Source: Sarcocystis neurona (Eukaryota > Apicomplexa > Conoidasida > Eucoccidiorida > Sarcocystidae). From it: a stretch of 64,000 nt of DNA. Made by a program: the position numbers and the translations under genes. The notes beneath the pieces were generated by a model. The model was not told where the DNA came from, ran no database searches, and saw nothing but the letters and a program-made list of their open reading frames with translations. The stretch is from assembly GCA_000727475.1 (NCBI GenBank), contig KL647316.1:1281750-1345749 (forward strand). The letters are read 5' to 3'. This document shows positions 22,882 through 37,134 of the stretch, in pieces; the stretch's first letter is position 1; each line of letters begins with the position of its first letter.

Positions 22882-23490
22882 ACGGAAGTCGCAACGGTGA
22901 AGTAGAAGTTCTGCAGGAGAGTAGGAAGCAGCAGTCTACGTAAGGGGCATTTCTGAAGCGCCGTACTCAACAGTCAGACATCGCTGGGCTGCACGCACCC
23001 ATTACTTTTGAGTGTCCCCTTGTGTACAGCGCTACCCCTGCAAGAAGCGTATCCTTTTGTAGGTGCGCGCAGGCGTTGCCTACCCGAGCGATTGATCCCA
23101 TCACGGCGGCGCGTGGCTAGTAGCAGTGAATATTTATATTTTTCGCTGGCCATGTGCGAGCAGTCGCATCACCAGGGCTAAACGGACGCGTACGAATACT
23201 CTCATGCGAGGGACCTGTTTACGGGAAGGAGTGTGGTGGCGGCGGGGGGGAAGTTTACAAGTAGACGGAGGTGAAAGCAGATGAGAGGCAGTGAGGAGAG
23301 TTCTCTCTTGACTCTGTTCTAGCTTCAAAAAGGGAACGCAGCAGAAGACCGACGCTTGTCTTTGTAGCCCGGCCCAGGTCGTTAAAGAATGACCTTTAAC
23401 GCGATATCGGGGCGCGATAAGCGCTGGGGAAGACCGCAGACGCCAGCGCTGCGTAAGCCTACGAAGAAGATTTCGTAGTTACATCCTGGC
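22882..23490. other. Intergenic stretch between two + strand genes
   Basis: This holds the 3' flank of the 1,757-residue gene and the 5' flank of the RS/coiled-coil gene. A G-rich tract (GGCGGCGGGGGGGAAG) lies near 23237-23252. I see no other feature. Confidence 0.5.
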
Positions 23491-26400
23491 ATGGGTAACG
23501 CGACTTACGCCTTTCCTCAGCCGATTCTGTGCGCGCCTGTTCTGTTTGATTCCACATCTTCCGAGCGTTTCCCTCTGACACAAGACTGCCCCGTGGACAG
23601 CGGGTTTCTTCTCCTGTTCTGCGCTGCGGAATGGTCCTTACTTTTTGCAGCGTTTGCTGGCGTTGCGACCCAAGGAGCCAACAACGCAGGACCGGCAGGA
23701 CCACCACCACGGGCCGCACCACAGCCACCAGGAAGTGATTTCAAGCGTGCTTCGCCTGGGAGAGGATCGGCGCATAGCAAGCTTCTTGCTGCCGGCTTGA
23801 GCGGCGCTAAGGCAAAACAAAAAACTCCGCCTCGACTCTCCGACCCACGCGTCGAACAGACAAGTGACTCTGCGGCTGGAGCGTCTAAACCGGCTGTAGC
23901 TGCCGAAGCAGACGATTACCAAGAAGAAGAAGCCGTGGGGCCAAGTTTGCCAGGAACAGCAGAAGCTGCAGATCTCCTTGGGGAAACTGCAGGGCCTTTT
24001 GTCGCCCGTCCACGTCCTCCAACGTCCTCTATCCGTAGCGCTGGGGGTACCGCTCAGCCTCTTGCTGTTGAGAAGCAGAAGCGGCAGCGGCAGAAAGAGA
24101 GCAGGAGTTCAGTCACACATACCAGCATGGAGCCCATGTGCACAGCAGATTGCAAGGTAAAACTCCAGCAGTTTCCTGCCAAACGCGCAGCGGCAGCTTC
24201 TCGTAAAGTTCCTTCGTGTGCGTCGCCTCGAGCTGCTGCAGCTTCTGCAGTTGAGAAAAAAAGTCAAATGTCCAGAGCTTCGCCAGACATAAATGAGGAC
24301 GGCTCCGTCGAAAGCCTCTTCACCAGCCGCAGCAGCTTTGCTGCTGGTCAGCCTTGCGACGACAGAAAGCAACACGAGCAAACGGCTGTGCCCAGACCAG
24401 CTGCTGGGGCTGCTTCCCGTGCTCCCACTGCTGCAAGAGCAGTTGTCACCCCCGGCACAGGTTGTTCTGCCCTTACCCCGGGGGCAGCAACGCGTTCTCC
24501 CGCAGCAGCCATGCCAGCGGACGCACCGTCTGCTGCTGGCCACGACGGTCTCCGTCGCCTTCCTTCTACCTCCGCCTTCATTGCAGGAGGGAAGATCGAC
24601 GACAAAAGGCTGGCCGCGCTTGCGGCTGTGGCTGACTACTTGAAGGCGAGCGAAGCACAAGAGAAGCAGCTGAATGCTACAGCAGCTGCTGCGGCAAGCC
24701 AGCTCCAGAACGGGGCCACGCTTGTCGCAGCAAGTAACGCGGAGGCGTCTGGTGCTGGTGTCGCTGCCTGGATGGGGCAGAAGGCCCGTACATTCCTTGA
24801 CATGTACCACTGTTATGACAATGCTGAGCGTGAGGCTGCTGCTCTTCCTGTGACAGATGGAGAGCGCCGCTGCTGCAGCACGACTGCTGCCGGCGGCACC
24901 GCATCGCTGTTGCAGTCCACCAGCAGCCGTCAAAGTTCCCCTTTCTCGAGCGTGCGCAGCAGTTTACGCAGCGAAAGCGAACGCAGCAGCAGACGCAGCA
25001 GCAGACGCAGCAGCAGACGCAGCAGCAGATCCAGCAGTAGGAGAAGCAAACGGAGGAGTCAAAGCGGCGACAGCAGCTGCGAACGGGTGAAGCGGCGAGG
25101 GGAAGTGGAGCAGCAAGAGGGATCGGAGCATATTCACAGGACAGGGCAGAGTAGTGTCAGCAGACGTAGCGCGGAGGTAGCCTTCAAGATGGACGGCAAG
25201 AAACCGCAGCAGCGGGACAACCTGTCACTCCAGGGGGATAGGCAGGGGCAACGACGAACAAAGTTCGTCAAAGGAGAGGAGAAGTCTCTCGGCGCTGCGA
25301 CGGCTGCAACGCCTAAGAAAACCAGTGCTGCACAGCAAATCAAAAACAGGCTCCACAGGGACAGCCGTACGCCACGTAGTCGCAGAAGGGAAGCTGATAG
25401 AGAAGCACAGCTGCAGGTCGACAAAGAACCTTCCCAGAACGGTGGCCACAGCACGTAGGTCTTTCCTAGAGAAACGTGAGAGACAGACAATCACACGAGC
25501 CGTACACGTGTTGACACAAGTGGTTGTATGGAGGCGGACTGCCAAATACAAACGCATTTGCAGCACGCCATCTTCCCCCTTTCCTCCCCGTTTATACCAG
25601 CCTCTGTGTGAATGCGTGTGGGAGGCCATGTCTAACTCGAGGAACTAAGTGCCGGAGAGATACGAACGCTTGTGCATAAAAATCCACGCCGATCACTATC
25701 TACTCGCAGGCCTGGGCATATACGTATCCCCCAGTATGTTGATATATACTTACAAGACTACACGCATATATGTATATATCGGTGTGTACATACGTGGGTC
25801 CGCGTGCGTCACCCGCCTGCGTGGCCAAACACATAGCTGTATCTATACAAATATATATCGATATATGTGTTTACATGCGTCTCTCTGTATATATATACAT
25901 ATGTCACGTACAGACACATATGTCAAGATGTATTTCTGTCTCCGTTTCTCTTTCTCTCTCTCTATATATCTCGATATACGGACGCTGCATTGAACTCTGA
26001 GGGAGAGCAAGATTCTTGCTTCCCTCTCGTTGTGCGGCGTCCTTTTGGCTGCAGTCCAGCATTATCGCACGCGAGGGTCGTTGGCTGGCACGACCCTCCT
26101 TTGAATATCAGTTCGTTTCTCTGTCCCCAAGTGCTCCTTTACAAGTTCTCCTACCATTTCTTACTGCACGTGACGTGACGTGCCTGTGTGCGAATGGAGC
26201 GAACTTCTCTCTCCGTTGGTTGTCCGCGTGGCCGTCCGTATAGTCGCTTTCCCTCCGACTTCTCAGTCTCCTTCTTATTATAACGACTTACGCATGACAA
26301 ATTTAAACGCGTCACCAACATGCGTGCGTGGGTACAGGGACACACATATCTGTACAAACGTGTAGATAGATATACATATATATATGTATATCTATGTATG

Positions 26401-29400
26401 CGTACGCAGATATGTATACATGTATGTGCCTGTGATAGAGGGGCCTCCTGCACGTGTCGAGTTCCGCTTCGCTGCGGTTGCTGCTGGTTATTCCCCTTTC
26501 TCCCTCTCTTTCTCTCTGGCCCTCTTCTCCTCCTCCTCCGTCCTGCTGTTGCTGCACCCACACCCCTGCCGGTGTTCTTCGTTGTTGCTTACTGGCTCGG
26601 TAGAAGTCGGCATGGTCGGCTCCGCTTCGCACGTGTTATCTTTGCGGATACGTCTCCCGTGTGTGCACACGAGTACACGTTGGTGCAAGGTGCCTGCTGT
26701 CGCTGCTTTGCAACCTGCGTTTGCCTACGCGACTTGTTTGAGCAGAACCCTGAGGGAAGACGGCGCGGCGACTCTACATGTGCAGCTGCGGCTGCTCCAG
26801 GCGCGCGAACGGGAGCAGCAGCAGCTTCTGGAGGCCACCGACCTTCACGTCCAAGTATGTGTTGCTTCCTACAAAAGAGACACAGACGCAGGCGTTGCCG
26901 CGTCATCCTAGGACTTGCTGTGCGTAGATCTTGTCGACACTACCTGCTACATCTGACGAGTTCCTATACCTGCTCCTTCTTCCCCCTTCTCGGACGCCAA
27001 CACACGTACCTGTTCTATGTGAATCGAAGCTTCAGCGACACGCTCTTCCTTGGCGAACGTGAAGAGCCGCCCACCCCAGGCTACTGCAGAAGGTAGCGTA
27101 AGATTGTTCGAAAGGAAAGATCGTCTGTTGCGTTCTTGCGTATACGCTCGGAGAACCGAGGAGATAGGAAACTCCCCTCTCCATAAAAGTAACTCGGTTG
27201 TGGCCAAGTGCAGTGTATGCATTTCCTGTTCGGTCGCTGGCTTAGTGGAGAAAGCACATGCTGGGATGGTTCACTCTTCGCTTTGCCTCGCGGACTGCGT
27301 CGCACCGATTCCTCAAGTTCTGGTAGTGCTGCTGCAGTTGCTTCTATGCGTCACAAGCAGTAGTATACCGCGCCTGCTGTTCAGCGATTGCTGCTGCTGC
27401 AGGTCCCCTGTGAGATGCCTGTGAGATGCTGCTGCTGTTGGCCTTTAGCAAAACCCGCCGCATACTCACCTGCTCTTGCCCCCTTCGCTCTTCATACAAA
27501 GACTGCCAAACAGCAGCCGTATTTCCTGTTGTGGCTGATATTCAACCGGTTGTAGCCGGTCGCTCTGCTGCCGCTGTTGTTGCAAAGCAGTGGGTGGCCG
27601 ACCAGCTGGGGGATTGCCGCTGCTGGTGGTCGTTTTTGGCGAGATGTGCCGATCTAGACGTGCATTGCTTCGGGAGTGCCCACGCTGCTGCTGCTGTTAC
27701 AAGTGTCGCCGAAAACTTGTCGCTCTATTGGCTGCTGCGAGTATCGTTGCTGGTTCACATCTATGCAAAGGATATGCATGTTCTGTTGGTGGTACTGCTG
27801 CGTGGATTCGCGCTGTTGTCGTGTCCTGCAGCGACTGCACGCCGAGCTGGAACAGCTCGCGCAGAAGAACGCAGCCTTTCTTGTGAAGGAGGCTCAGCAC
27901 AAGCAGGTTGAGCAGGAACTGCGCACCGCTCTTGCGCATGCAAAGCTGAAAATGCTAGCACTACAGGCGCAACTGCCTTCGTGGAAAGGCGGTCTCTTTC
28001 GAGCCGCCGCTGCTCTGTCTTCCCTCTCTCCGTCGAGCAACGAGGCTGATGAAACACAACAGCGGCAGCAGGAAGACCTGTGCAAACTCGAGCAGCAGGT
28101 CGCCGCATTGCGCAAGACCGTCCACTCGAAGCAGCTGCTGTTTCAAGTTACTAATGAGAAGCTACGAGCCGCCAACGAGCAGCTTCAGTGGCAACTTGAG
28201 GAGGCCCAGAGACGGTTACTTCAGGTTGATGACTCTGCCCAAGCCAAAACAAGGAAAACTGTCGACGACGCCCTCCTCGAGCGCCTCTGTATGCAGGTAC
28301 GGTACGAATAAAGTCTTGCTATTTCGGCGGGGACGGGCCTGCCTGAACACGCCTCGTGAGGTGAAAGTAAGAACTGCAACAAAGTCAGCGTTAGGGCACT
28401 TACCGAAGTCCTTTCCTAGAACGAGTGAGGTCCTTGCTCCGTCGCCTGTCCTTCTGTCTCTGTGGACTGTGGCAGACACACACATTATCACGTCTGCCAC
28501 TCCCGCGTGACTCTCGATAGTAATGACAGGTGACAGCAGGGCCGTCGCCCGCCGTCGAACATCTATGCCGCAACGTGGCAAGCTTCTGCTGGAGGCAGAG
28601 TACCTCCTTTGAAGGAAAAGGGCTTGGAACGGGCGTAGACTCAAGGTGTGCGTCATTCGTGTAAAGTTGGGTGTGTGCGTATCTATAGGCGTGGTCTCAG
28701 TAGAGCCGCAAGGCCGGTGCAACATGCAGGTGGAGCAGTGCAGCAGTGACGTCACATCACCAGCGTCCTCGTGCAAGAGGGCTAACAACACTTTGCAATC
28801 TTGGACGTTACTGCACCCGTGCGGAAGATGCGGTCTGTGGCGCGTAGAAGAGAATCTTCTTGCGGACGGACCTCTGACGTCACGGCGGGCCCGTGGCACA
28901 AACAGACTCTTTCAAATACGTATATATGTATATACACAGGAACACGTAGAGTCGCACTCGTAGAACGTTTGTAGAATTCTCACGTGAGCTGAATGTGGCA
29001 CACGTGCTGCAAGGAGATTTTGTTTTCACTGACGTCTTTTCAGATGAGCATATTGCAGGCCATTGGGCATGTGCCTAGGCCTGGCGAGTGTGTCTGCTCG
29101 TAAGTGTATGTACAGACGTTCGGCACTTCAAACAGAAAGAGCCAGCACCCATACTTACGTACGTACGTATATATATACGTCGCTGGCGCACACGTGCCTC
29201 GTCCTCCTAGTAGACGCGCTGCCGTGGAGGCTGCTGCACCAACGCGGAGAGCAGGCAGACCACGAGCTCACACGCGGGACCTGCTGCTGCAAGCGCAGAC
29301 CTGCAGACGCTGCAAGAGGTGCGCTGCTGGTCGTGTGTCCGCGGCGGGCGCTCGGGAATGTGCTATTGAAGAAGTTGGATGTGAACAGACACCGACGACG

Positions 29401-32400
29401 TCGGTTTGGGCCCGCGTTGTCGTCTGCAAAGGACGACAGCCGTGTGCAGCCGCTATAGCGTACGACGCACGCGCATGTAAAACCAAGTACTCACAGACGT
29501 TTCCGTGATCCTTGCCCGATGCACATGCCTGGGCATGAACTGCGCTGGCCAGGAACTATCTCTACTTCTTACGTCAGTCTCTCTTGCCTCCTTCTCGCCC
29601 TAGGCAGTCTGTTCGCTGTTTATTTTGTCGGTTGCTTCCGGATTGGTAGGTCGAAGACATGGCAGCTGAAGCGAGCCGGAAGAGCGACCAGTTGCAGTGC
29701 AGCGGGCAGGAGAATCTGCTTCTGCAGACAAAACTGAAGGATTTGCTGCTGCTGCTGGGACCGCTGAAGGAGGCGCTCCATGCCGCACGGGAGGAAGCAG
29801 CACGGCACCAGCGGGCGCTACGTGCAACCGAAGCGCGTCTCGCGCTGAAGCAGCAGCAGATGGTGACCTGTGCCTGTCAGACTGAGGACCTCGCCGGCGG
29901 CGTTTTCAGGCGGCAGGCTGACTCGCAGAATCGACTTAGAGACAAAGAAGAATCCGTACGTCAAGCAGACAGTATGAGAGAGAGAGAGCCCTGCGGGGTG
30001 GGCACAAGGCGGTGACACAATGGCTGGACATCTGCGTAGAGCCGCACCGATCTTCAGTGACGTGCGCTTCGCAGTATTTTCTTTCGCTAGGTGCACACGG
30101 CTGTTTCTGGATAAACACTCGTAGCTAGTTGACCTCAACTCCTATACAGAGAGGGCCCGCTACCACACGAGTCGTCCTTGCGGCACCTTGGGGCCCTTAC
30201 ACGCATTTAGAGCAGAGGAGAGTCGACTCGGTTGACATGTACCCCTCCCACACATACACGGACAGCGATGGCGTGCCTATGTATCGGTTGACGACGTTTG
30301 CACTCCTGTTTGTTATTCCACTGCTAGGCCTGCCTAAGCTTCGTCTGCTGCGGCCTCCCTGTTCTCTTGAAAAACAGTACGACGACAGTGCGAATCAGAC
30401 GTAGACGTGTGCATCCATGTCCGGCCGACCGTGTAGATATATACATGTGCATGTCTGCTTATCAATGTAACGAAAGCGATGCGTGCGAAGGACCGAGACA
30501 CCGCTCCCTGACACACATACGTACGTGTATATGCCCGCATGCGCAGAGGACGATTCTGTCTATATATGTACTGCATGCGTACTTAGCGTACAAGACTTGG
30601 CAAGAGCGTGGCGTAACGGTGGTTGTTCAGCAGGGTTTTAGCAAGGCGTTGAACGCCGAGATATCCAAGAACGGCAAAGACGCAGGACAGACCACTCTCA
30701 TGTATGTGAGACACCCACGCAGGCAAAATCTACACGTGCACATTTCTCGCAATAAAGTCCCCCACGTAGATGTAGCTGTTCGTATGGGTATGTCCACATG
30801 CGCATACCCGCATATAGTGCACAGGTCCCGCGGACTTGTGACTGTTTTGTCCGCAGGAGCCAAGAGGCATTGCAGTGGGCGTGCAGACAGGTGCTTCATC
30901 TGGTTTCAGCTGCCCGGGTGCCAGTGCTGGAGAATTTCAACTAGCACGTGCGTTGGCACGCCAGAAGACGCTGGTGAGGCAGCTCCGACAGGAGCAGCAA
31001 AAGCAGGCGTGCAGCTGGCTGCAGCAGCGAGGAGAGCTACAAGATCGAATCCGAGCTCTACAGGCACGCCTGCAGCACTCGCAGGAGACCCAAGAAGATG
31101 TGACTGCGGACGTAGACCCCTCTGCTTCGCTCTCTGCTGCTGCTGCTGCGGTCGGTTCCTCCTCTTGTGCAGCCGAGGCTTCTGCGGAGCTATCAGCAAC
31201 AGAAACTGGACCCCGCATCTGTTCTGAAAAACAAACTGCAACTGAAGTTGCTGATGAAGCTGCTGCTGCTGCTCGGTCTCTTCCTATTTCTTACCTTGCG
31301 TCGTCTTCTGATGTTGCTGCACGTGGTGGCGACCTCCAGGGCGAAGACGAGCTGCTGGACTACGTGACTGAACTGTTGAGCGAGGAGGGGGAATTGTCCC
31401 TCGGAGCAGCCGCAAGCGTCCTGCCAGAGTCACAAGCAGCAGGACAAGTCGAGTTTCATCGGCGTTTGCAGCGCAGGAGACGAGACAGTGTCACCAGCTA
31501 CGGGGACTGCAGGAAGTCGTGTAGTAGTGATAGTAGCGCACAGCAGAATAGCGTCAGTAGCAGCAGGGAGAGAGATTCACAAAGCCCGCGGCAGCCAAAC
31601 AGGGCAGCCCATGCTGCACGAGACGCGCCAGCAAAGCAGGAACTGCTGCAGCAGAGCTGCGCGACTTCTGCAGCACCTCTTTCACCGGACCCCGACAGAG
31701 TCCCAGCCGCAGCAGCAGGTCGTACTGCAGTGGCCCAGACGCCGCTTGCCGCTGTCGGTGCCACCGTTGCCGATTTTTCAGGACGCGAGGCTGGAAGAGC
31801 GATTGTGGGGGAGAGAGGTGAGAGAGCTACTAAAGTGTATAGTTCAAGTATAGCTGAAGAGAAGCTACTACCGAGATACGTCATCTCCTGTTGACGAAGC
31901 CCTCGCGAAGCGGGCAATGACTGCAAGCTCACCGGTTCTCCTACGCTGCGTATCAGCACGTATACGACAGCCGCCACGCACAGAAGGCCGTTCCGACTCA
32001 GCGGATCACCGTGCAACTTTAGAGATGATCACCAAGTGTATGCAGTGAGTGACTACACACGTAGTGGCTATTTCTGTATTTGTGTCCCCTGTACACTCGA
32101 AATAACGTTCCTGTACCGTGTGTGCAGTACTTTTTACTGCTGCTGCATACATACGTACGCACGCCGTGTGCCGCACCGGATCAAAAAATCAACAGATTTG
32201 TTCAGTACTGAAGCCGAAAAGCGGTCGCTTCGGTGAAGTTTTAGCTTTATCAATCTTGATTTCTCTGCTGTCGCAACAACTTCGGCACTTTCCTTCGTAG
32301 GGCAGACGCCTCAACGACTTCTTACCATTTCCGCGTTCTGATGTCTGTTCGCAGGTCTTTATTCTTCTGCAGCAGCTCCCTGTCCTCTAGACGTTGCTGG

Positions 32401-33988
32401 GCCTCTGCTCGTGCCGCCAGCTGCCCGCGCAGAAAGGGGCAACGCATTTATGGTACGCTCTGCGGTATGGCAGCAGCAGGGAACATTCGATCGCCCTGAG
32501 TAGCTGCTTTGACGTCGGGAAGTGTTGCAGTGCCGCTGGGTCGCCCCGTTTGACGGCGACCTAGTGCTGGCCACGTTTTCTCCTGATGCGTGAAGCTAAG
32601 TAGTACTTTGGCCTTCAGGGGCTGCCCTGTGCTGGAACAACTTTTAGCTTGTTTTCGCCTAGATGCTCAGCCAGGTGTCAGTTGGGGGGCCAACACTAAA
32701 GTGTATTTTACTGATCCCCGTGCGCGGATGAGGATTTTCAAGAAAGCACTGTGTTTCTACACCTTGGGAACGAGTATACATATTCAGATACCTACACATA
32801 TGCATAATATATTTATGTACGGTGGAAGGTGATAGGTGTAAACTCGTATGCACCATATACAATATTCTCGATGCGGACACATGTCTTTACACATTTGTAT
32901 ATATATATATATATATTTATATATGTACCCACGTGTATGTCGATAACACTATACATCCACTAACAGATATATTTGCGTACATGTATACATATGTATATGC
33001 ATACGTGTGTATATATCATACGTCGCCCTGAAGTGAACGTACAGGCTTGGAAGATTTTCTGCGACACGATTGGTGCAGGCTCGGTCTACGTACGGACGAG
33101 ATGTCGCAGGAGCTCTCATGATGACTGACCACGAATTGGGACAGGAGAATCGGCAAGAAAGAAGTTGCCACCCGTTCCTAGGAGTAGGAAATTTGTTCGG
33201 GCGAAGCTTTTATGCGTCGTCTCCCTCGGAAGAGCGCATCACACTGCAGAAAGTAGGACGCACAGACTGCTTCGGTGATTTACCGTTGGGGCGGCTTCGA
33301 GGTTTGTCAGCCCCGTGCGTAGACGCGAGGGCTGTACAGCATCCCCTAATCGAGAATGTCTTGGGCGGGACCGAATTGCTTGGCATCCACAAGTCAAGGG
33401 CGAGGAGGAAAGTGCAAGAACTGAGGCGACAACTCCGGGAACAGGGTATCCTTTCTTGATGAGCGGAAGCCCCGCTCTTTCAAAATTGATCAATAACACT
33501 TCTGTGACGGTTTAAATGCCGCCAGTCGGCCTAACACACTCAAAGAGTGCTTCCTACACGTGAAAGCAACGTGAAATAGGGCGTCCACCATTCCTTTCAC
33601 GCGCAGGAGAATACGACCTGCGTCGACGGGCACATTGACCAGAACACTGCAGACAAGTGGTGGGGACATGTAATCTTAGTGTTGACACCGAGACTGCCAG
33701 CACGAGTTCGAAAAGTTTTCGTCAGCACACGACTCGGGAGGTCGGCAGCATCGAGCTACAGACCGCCCTACGACACCTGCGAAACAAATGCCTTGCCCTC
33801 TACTGATGTACATTATCTCTTTCTCGAGACAGGAGATCCTGCTTCTCCAGCTGGAGGCTTGCAGACACTTTGATGAAGAACAGTTGAGAAAGAATGGTCG
33901 ACCTGCTCGATCCGGTGACAGTGAAAGCAAACAACCTGCAAAGTATTGGTGGCTGGAGTCAGAAATTTTGGGTCCTGCTCCGGAGGAA
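23491..33988 (+). CDS. RS-rich and coiled-coil protein, many exons, 3' end unresolved
   Basis: Exon 1 (23491-25454) starts MGNATYAF and is Ala/Ser-rich. Near residues 490-515 it has an RS tract (repeated Ser-Ser-Arg-Arg from AGCAGCAGACGC) and a basic tail. Phase-matched exons follow: 26746-26854, 27832-28296, 29044-29099, one ending at 29318, 29650-29955 and 30857 to about 31817. They encode long heptad-like Leu/Gln/Glu helices ('LQLEEAQRRLLQ', 'LVRQLRQEQQKQ'), so the protein is probably elongated and oligomeric. Beyond 31.8 kb the parts are clear but the joins are not: about 31854-32040, 32355-32452, 33079-33445 and 33833-33988 (again coiled coil). A strong acceptor (TTTTTGCAG at about 23650) suggests the true start may be a separate upstream exon. 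RS repeats suggest phosphorylation or RNA-processing contacts, but no RRM or other domain is present. Family not recognised. Confidence 0.65.
25735..25990. repeat. TA/CA-rich microsatellite block in intron
   Basis: Imperfect (TA)n with interspersed TATATGTATA and (CT)n. It lies in the first intron of the RS/coiled-coil gene (25455-26745). A similar shorter block lies at 26355-26412. Confidence 0.8.
32885..33020. repeat. (TA)n microsatellite
   Basis: Alternating TA at about 32897-32927, followed by degenerate TATACATATG-type sequence. It lies between coding pieces of the RS/coiled-coil gene, presumably in an intron. Confidence 0.8.
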
Positions 33989-34500
33989 GTATACCGGACG
34001 ACGGCCGCCACTGTGACACTTCTGCTTTACAGCGCACAATTTCGTTCACAGCACAAACTGCCACTCTTCCTGCGGATGACCTTAGTGTATTTGCTGTTTT
34101 CGAAATCCAGTCCCAGCTGAGCCCCATGCCGTTTGAACAGGTCTCACACTTCGGTTGATATCGGGCAGCCGTAGCACGCTTGTTAATGCTTCGGCTGCAC
34201 CGTCACTCTACTCTACCACTTCAAACATTATTACACCGCCACGGACAGCTCTTCACTAGGAGGACCATCCGCGAAAGTGAGGCCCTCCCAGAATGCAAGA
34301 GGCTATGTAGCGTTTGCCGGAAATTGTGCGCAACACTTAATATTTCGAAGACGAACTTTTTCGGTATTCTACTCTACACTAGCGGATTCGCGGGCAGCAG
34401 AGTATATGAGATGCTCTTGCTGTGTCTCCATCGGATGATGGAATATCTATAAGCCCAGCATATCTCCGAATGCTTGAGTTGAAGCCCCCAGGGGCGTCCG

Positions 34501-36235
34501 ATGATGGCTAAAGTTACCCTCGTTACCTTTTCCATTGGTCTCCGTGATGGAGAACAGTTCGTATCATGTACCACCGGACGGAGACAGAATCGGAAGTTCT
34601 CCAAAAGCGCGCTGAATGATGCCATTGTTCCTCTTCAACAGTGGTTGTCCTGCGAATCTTGAAAGCCACCGTAAAGCCTCAGCATGTATACACCTGCATA
34701 GTCAATCTTAGTCCCGCTGATTTTAAAACCGAGATTTCAGAACATGCATCTCCTCTTGGGTGGTGGGGAAGATGTTACGTTAAGCGGACACACACCAAGG
34801 GGGTAGTGACGCAGGAATTCTTTTTCGTGTAAATGGTTACGATAGGCTGCGTTGTTTTGCTGGTGGGTAGCAGGTCCATGTGTTGTGTGGGGTATACTCC
34901 AAAGCAGCACAGGGGTGTGTACACGTATGACCTAGTCCACGTGATGCAACAGGAGTCACCAAGCTAAGAGTTACTTTCTCAACGAATAAGCGGACACGAA
35001 CTTATCACTAGCTACCCCGTGCCCCACTAGAATTCGGTGTTGAAATAGCGGACCTTTAAAGCGGAGATCTGCATAAGTGAACTCTGTTGTTGCGTGGCCG
35101 TGGGCATGATGCCTGCTTGCTCTACTCGAGACGCTTATCTGTAGAAGCAGAAAGGGCGCTTCTCAATGCGCTGTTTCTCGGCAATGCTGACTTAACAAAC
35201 AAAAAAACCTATAGCCACCTTCGTATACACGAGCACGGGTGCACGTCGGTTGCATCACGAATGTCACTGTGCACGAATATATATTCTGTGGGAGGCAACA
35301 ACAGGGGAAAGACCAGGTGTCGTCGTTTATCACACCACGTATAAGCATTCTTCACAGGCGTAACGATACGTCAACGGCGGAAACCGGCAATCCTGACGAC
35401 TGTGTACACCAGTGTGTAGCTCGTGCTGCACACCTCGCTTTGGTGGTGAACACAGAATTGCAGATGAGGGGTGGAATTGGATACTAGGATATGTCTTCAA
35501 GCGCTGTCACCTGGCTCGCTACGGAAGCTTCGGCAAGCCTCTATTTGTTTCTGCGGAGTACATTCAAAAGCGTAGCCCGAGAGGCAGCTACAGTTGTTTC
35601 AGAGCTTGGTTACCTCCGCTCTGCAGGTTGAACACAGCCACTAGTGTGACAGTCCAACAGGAGAGTGCCGCAGTGTCCGTCAGCTCCTGCTGTTGCCTTC
35701 TAGAACAGACTTAGATATGAAATGCTTTAAACCTGCTCTAGCCAAACGATAGCTGCACTCTAGGGCCGACTCATATCGATGCACTGCAACGTTTGTGCAG
35801 TCTTGTTAATGAGCGTGATCTTTGTCAGCACTGCTGTTGCACGCACACCCATATACCTGTTGTCACAGGAGTTGTGCGCTTTCCTTCTTAAAAACACTCT
35901 CTGAGACCTCCTCTCTGCTTTTTCAGGTCGCTGTCCGCAGAGGTTTGCTTACTTCACATTCCTTCGTCATTGCTGGCTGCTGGCTTGTGCCCCCTTCCGT
36001 CACCGTGTTCCTTTGGGAACAAGTGAGTCAGCGTGGCAGCACGCATGTAAACTTGTACCTTTGGAGCCGCGCAAAAATGTACACATTCTCATCTCTGCAG
36101 AGAGGAAAGCAACCTACAATTGTTTAAAAGTGTATGTGCTGCCTGCCGAAGTTGGCGTGCGTTTACTGTTCGCCGGCGGCCCTCCGGCGCCCAGTGTTGT
36201 TAAGAGCACACTTGCGCAATATGTACGCAATATGT
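34501..36235 (+). CDS. Coding-looking fragments, gene model unresolved
   Basis: Two pieces look like real coding sequence on this strand. At 34501 a pair of ATG codons opens 'MMAKVTLVTFSIGLRDGEQF' and about 50 codons to a stop at 34659. Its start vaguely recalls longin-type N-termini, but the match is too weak to call. At about 36051-36231 a frame with 'EPRKNVHILISAERKAT' and 'VYVLPAEVGVRLLFAGG' could end at a donor TAT|GTACGC and continue after CCTTGCAG at 36257. I could not join these pieces, so they may belong to one gene, to two, or to the 3' end of the preceding gene. The rest of the interval shows nothing clear. Confidence 0.25.
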
Positions 36236-37134
36236 AACAATTACTTCGTCCTTGCAGCGAAGTCTTTGCTGTCAAAATCTTCTGCGTGAGCCCTGTCGGT
36301 TCCGTAGACATTCCTCTGATGATTCTTCTGCAGTCACTTTCGTGAAATGCAGGCACTCACCCCCGCAGACCGTGCTTGCAGATTGTTGCTACGCGCGTAT
36401 CTGTGTTCATCGGCGTATATGCGTACACGTGCGGATAACTGAGTGCTTGCGGTTATCAAGCGGTTCTCGGGCGCTGCTCCTGTTATTGTAGTATAAGTTA
36501 AAGCGCCGTTCTGTGTCCGTACTTTGCATGTGACTCGACGCGCATGGACTTCATGTGGATGGCTAGCTGCTCAGAATTGGCGTGTCCCTGTCATCTGCGG
36601 TCTGAATTTGTAGGGACACCGAAGCGACGCATGCCAAACCTCTGTCTTATTTTTTGCGAATGAGACTCAAGATTACTTAGCTTTGTGTTGCGCAGTAGTG
36701 AGCAGATTCCTTCCTTCTTTATTTGAACAAAATTACACGTGCTCTGAAGACCGTTTACCGCATCCGTCTCAGCCTTTCGGTGTTGAAGAGAGTCGCAACC
36801 TATTTTGTTTCCAAGACCCTGCTGTGTTCGTAGTTCTCCACTCGCACGGCGTCGTCCTCTCTGCTGCTTTTGGGTGCATTTCTCGAGAGAAAAGGAAATT
36901 CGGAAACTTACACCACTACGAATACCGAAACGTCGCACACGGGAGCCACGAACATACACATGACTTACCACAGCGGTAGGGCACTGTGCTGGGTCGACTG
37001 CCAAAATCAGCGTTTTACACGTCCTTACTGGCTAGAAGGGAGAGGTGCAGGTGGCAGGGTTGTCAAGACGTATGCGCATAGATCTGCGAATTGTGAGGGA
37101 GAGTAAGCACGCATAGCGTTGAGCAGTAAAGTAG

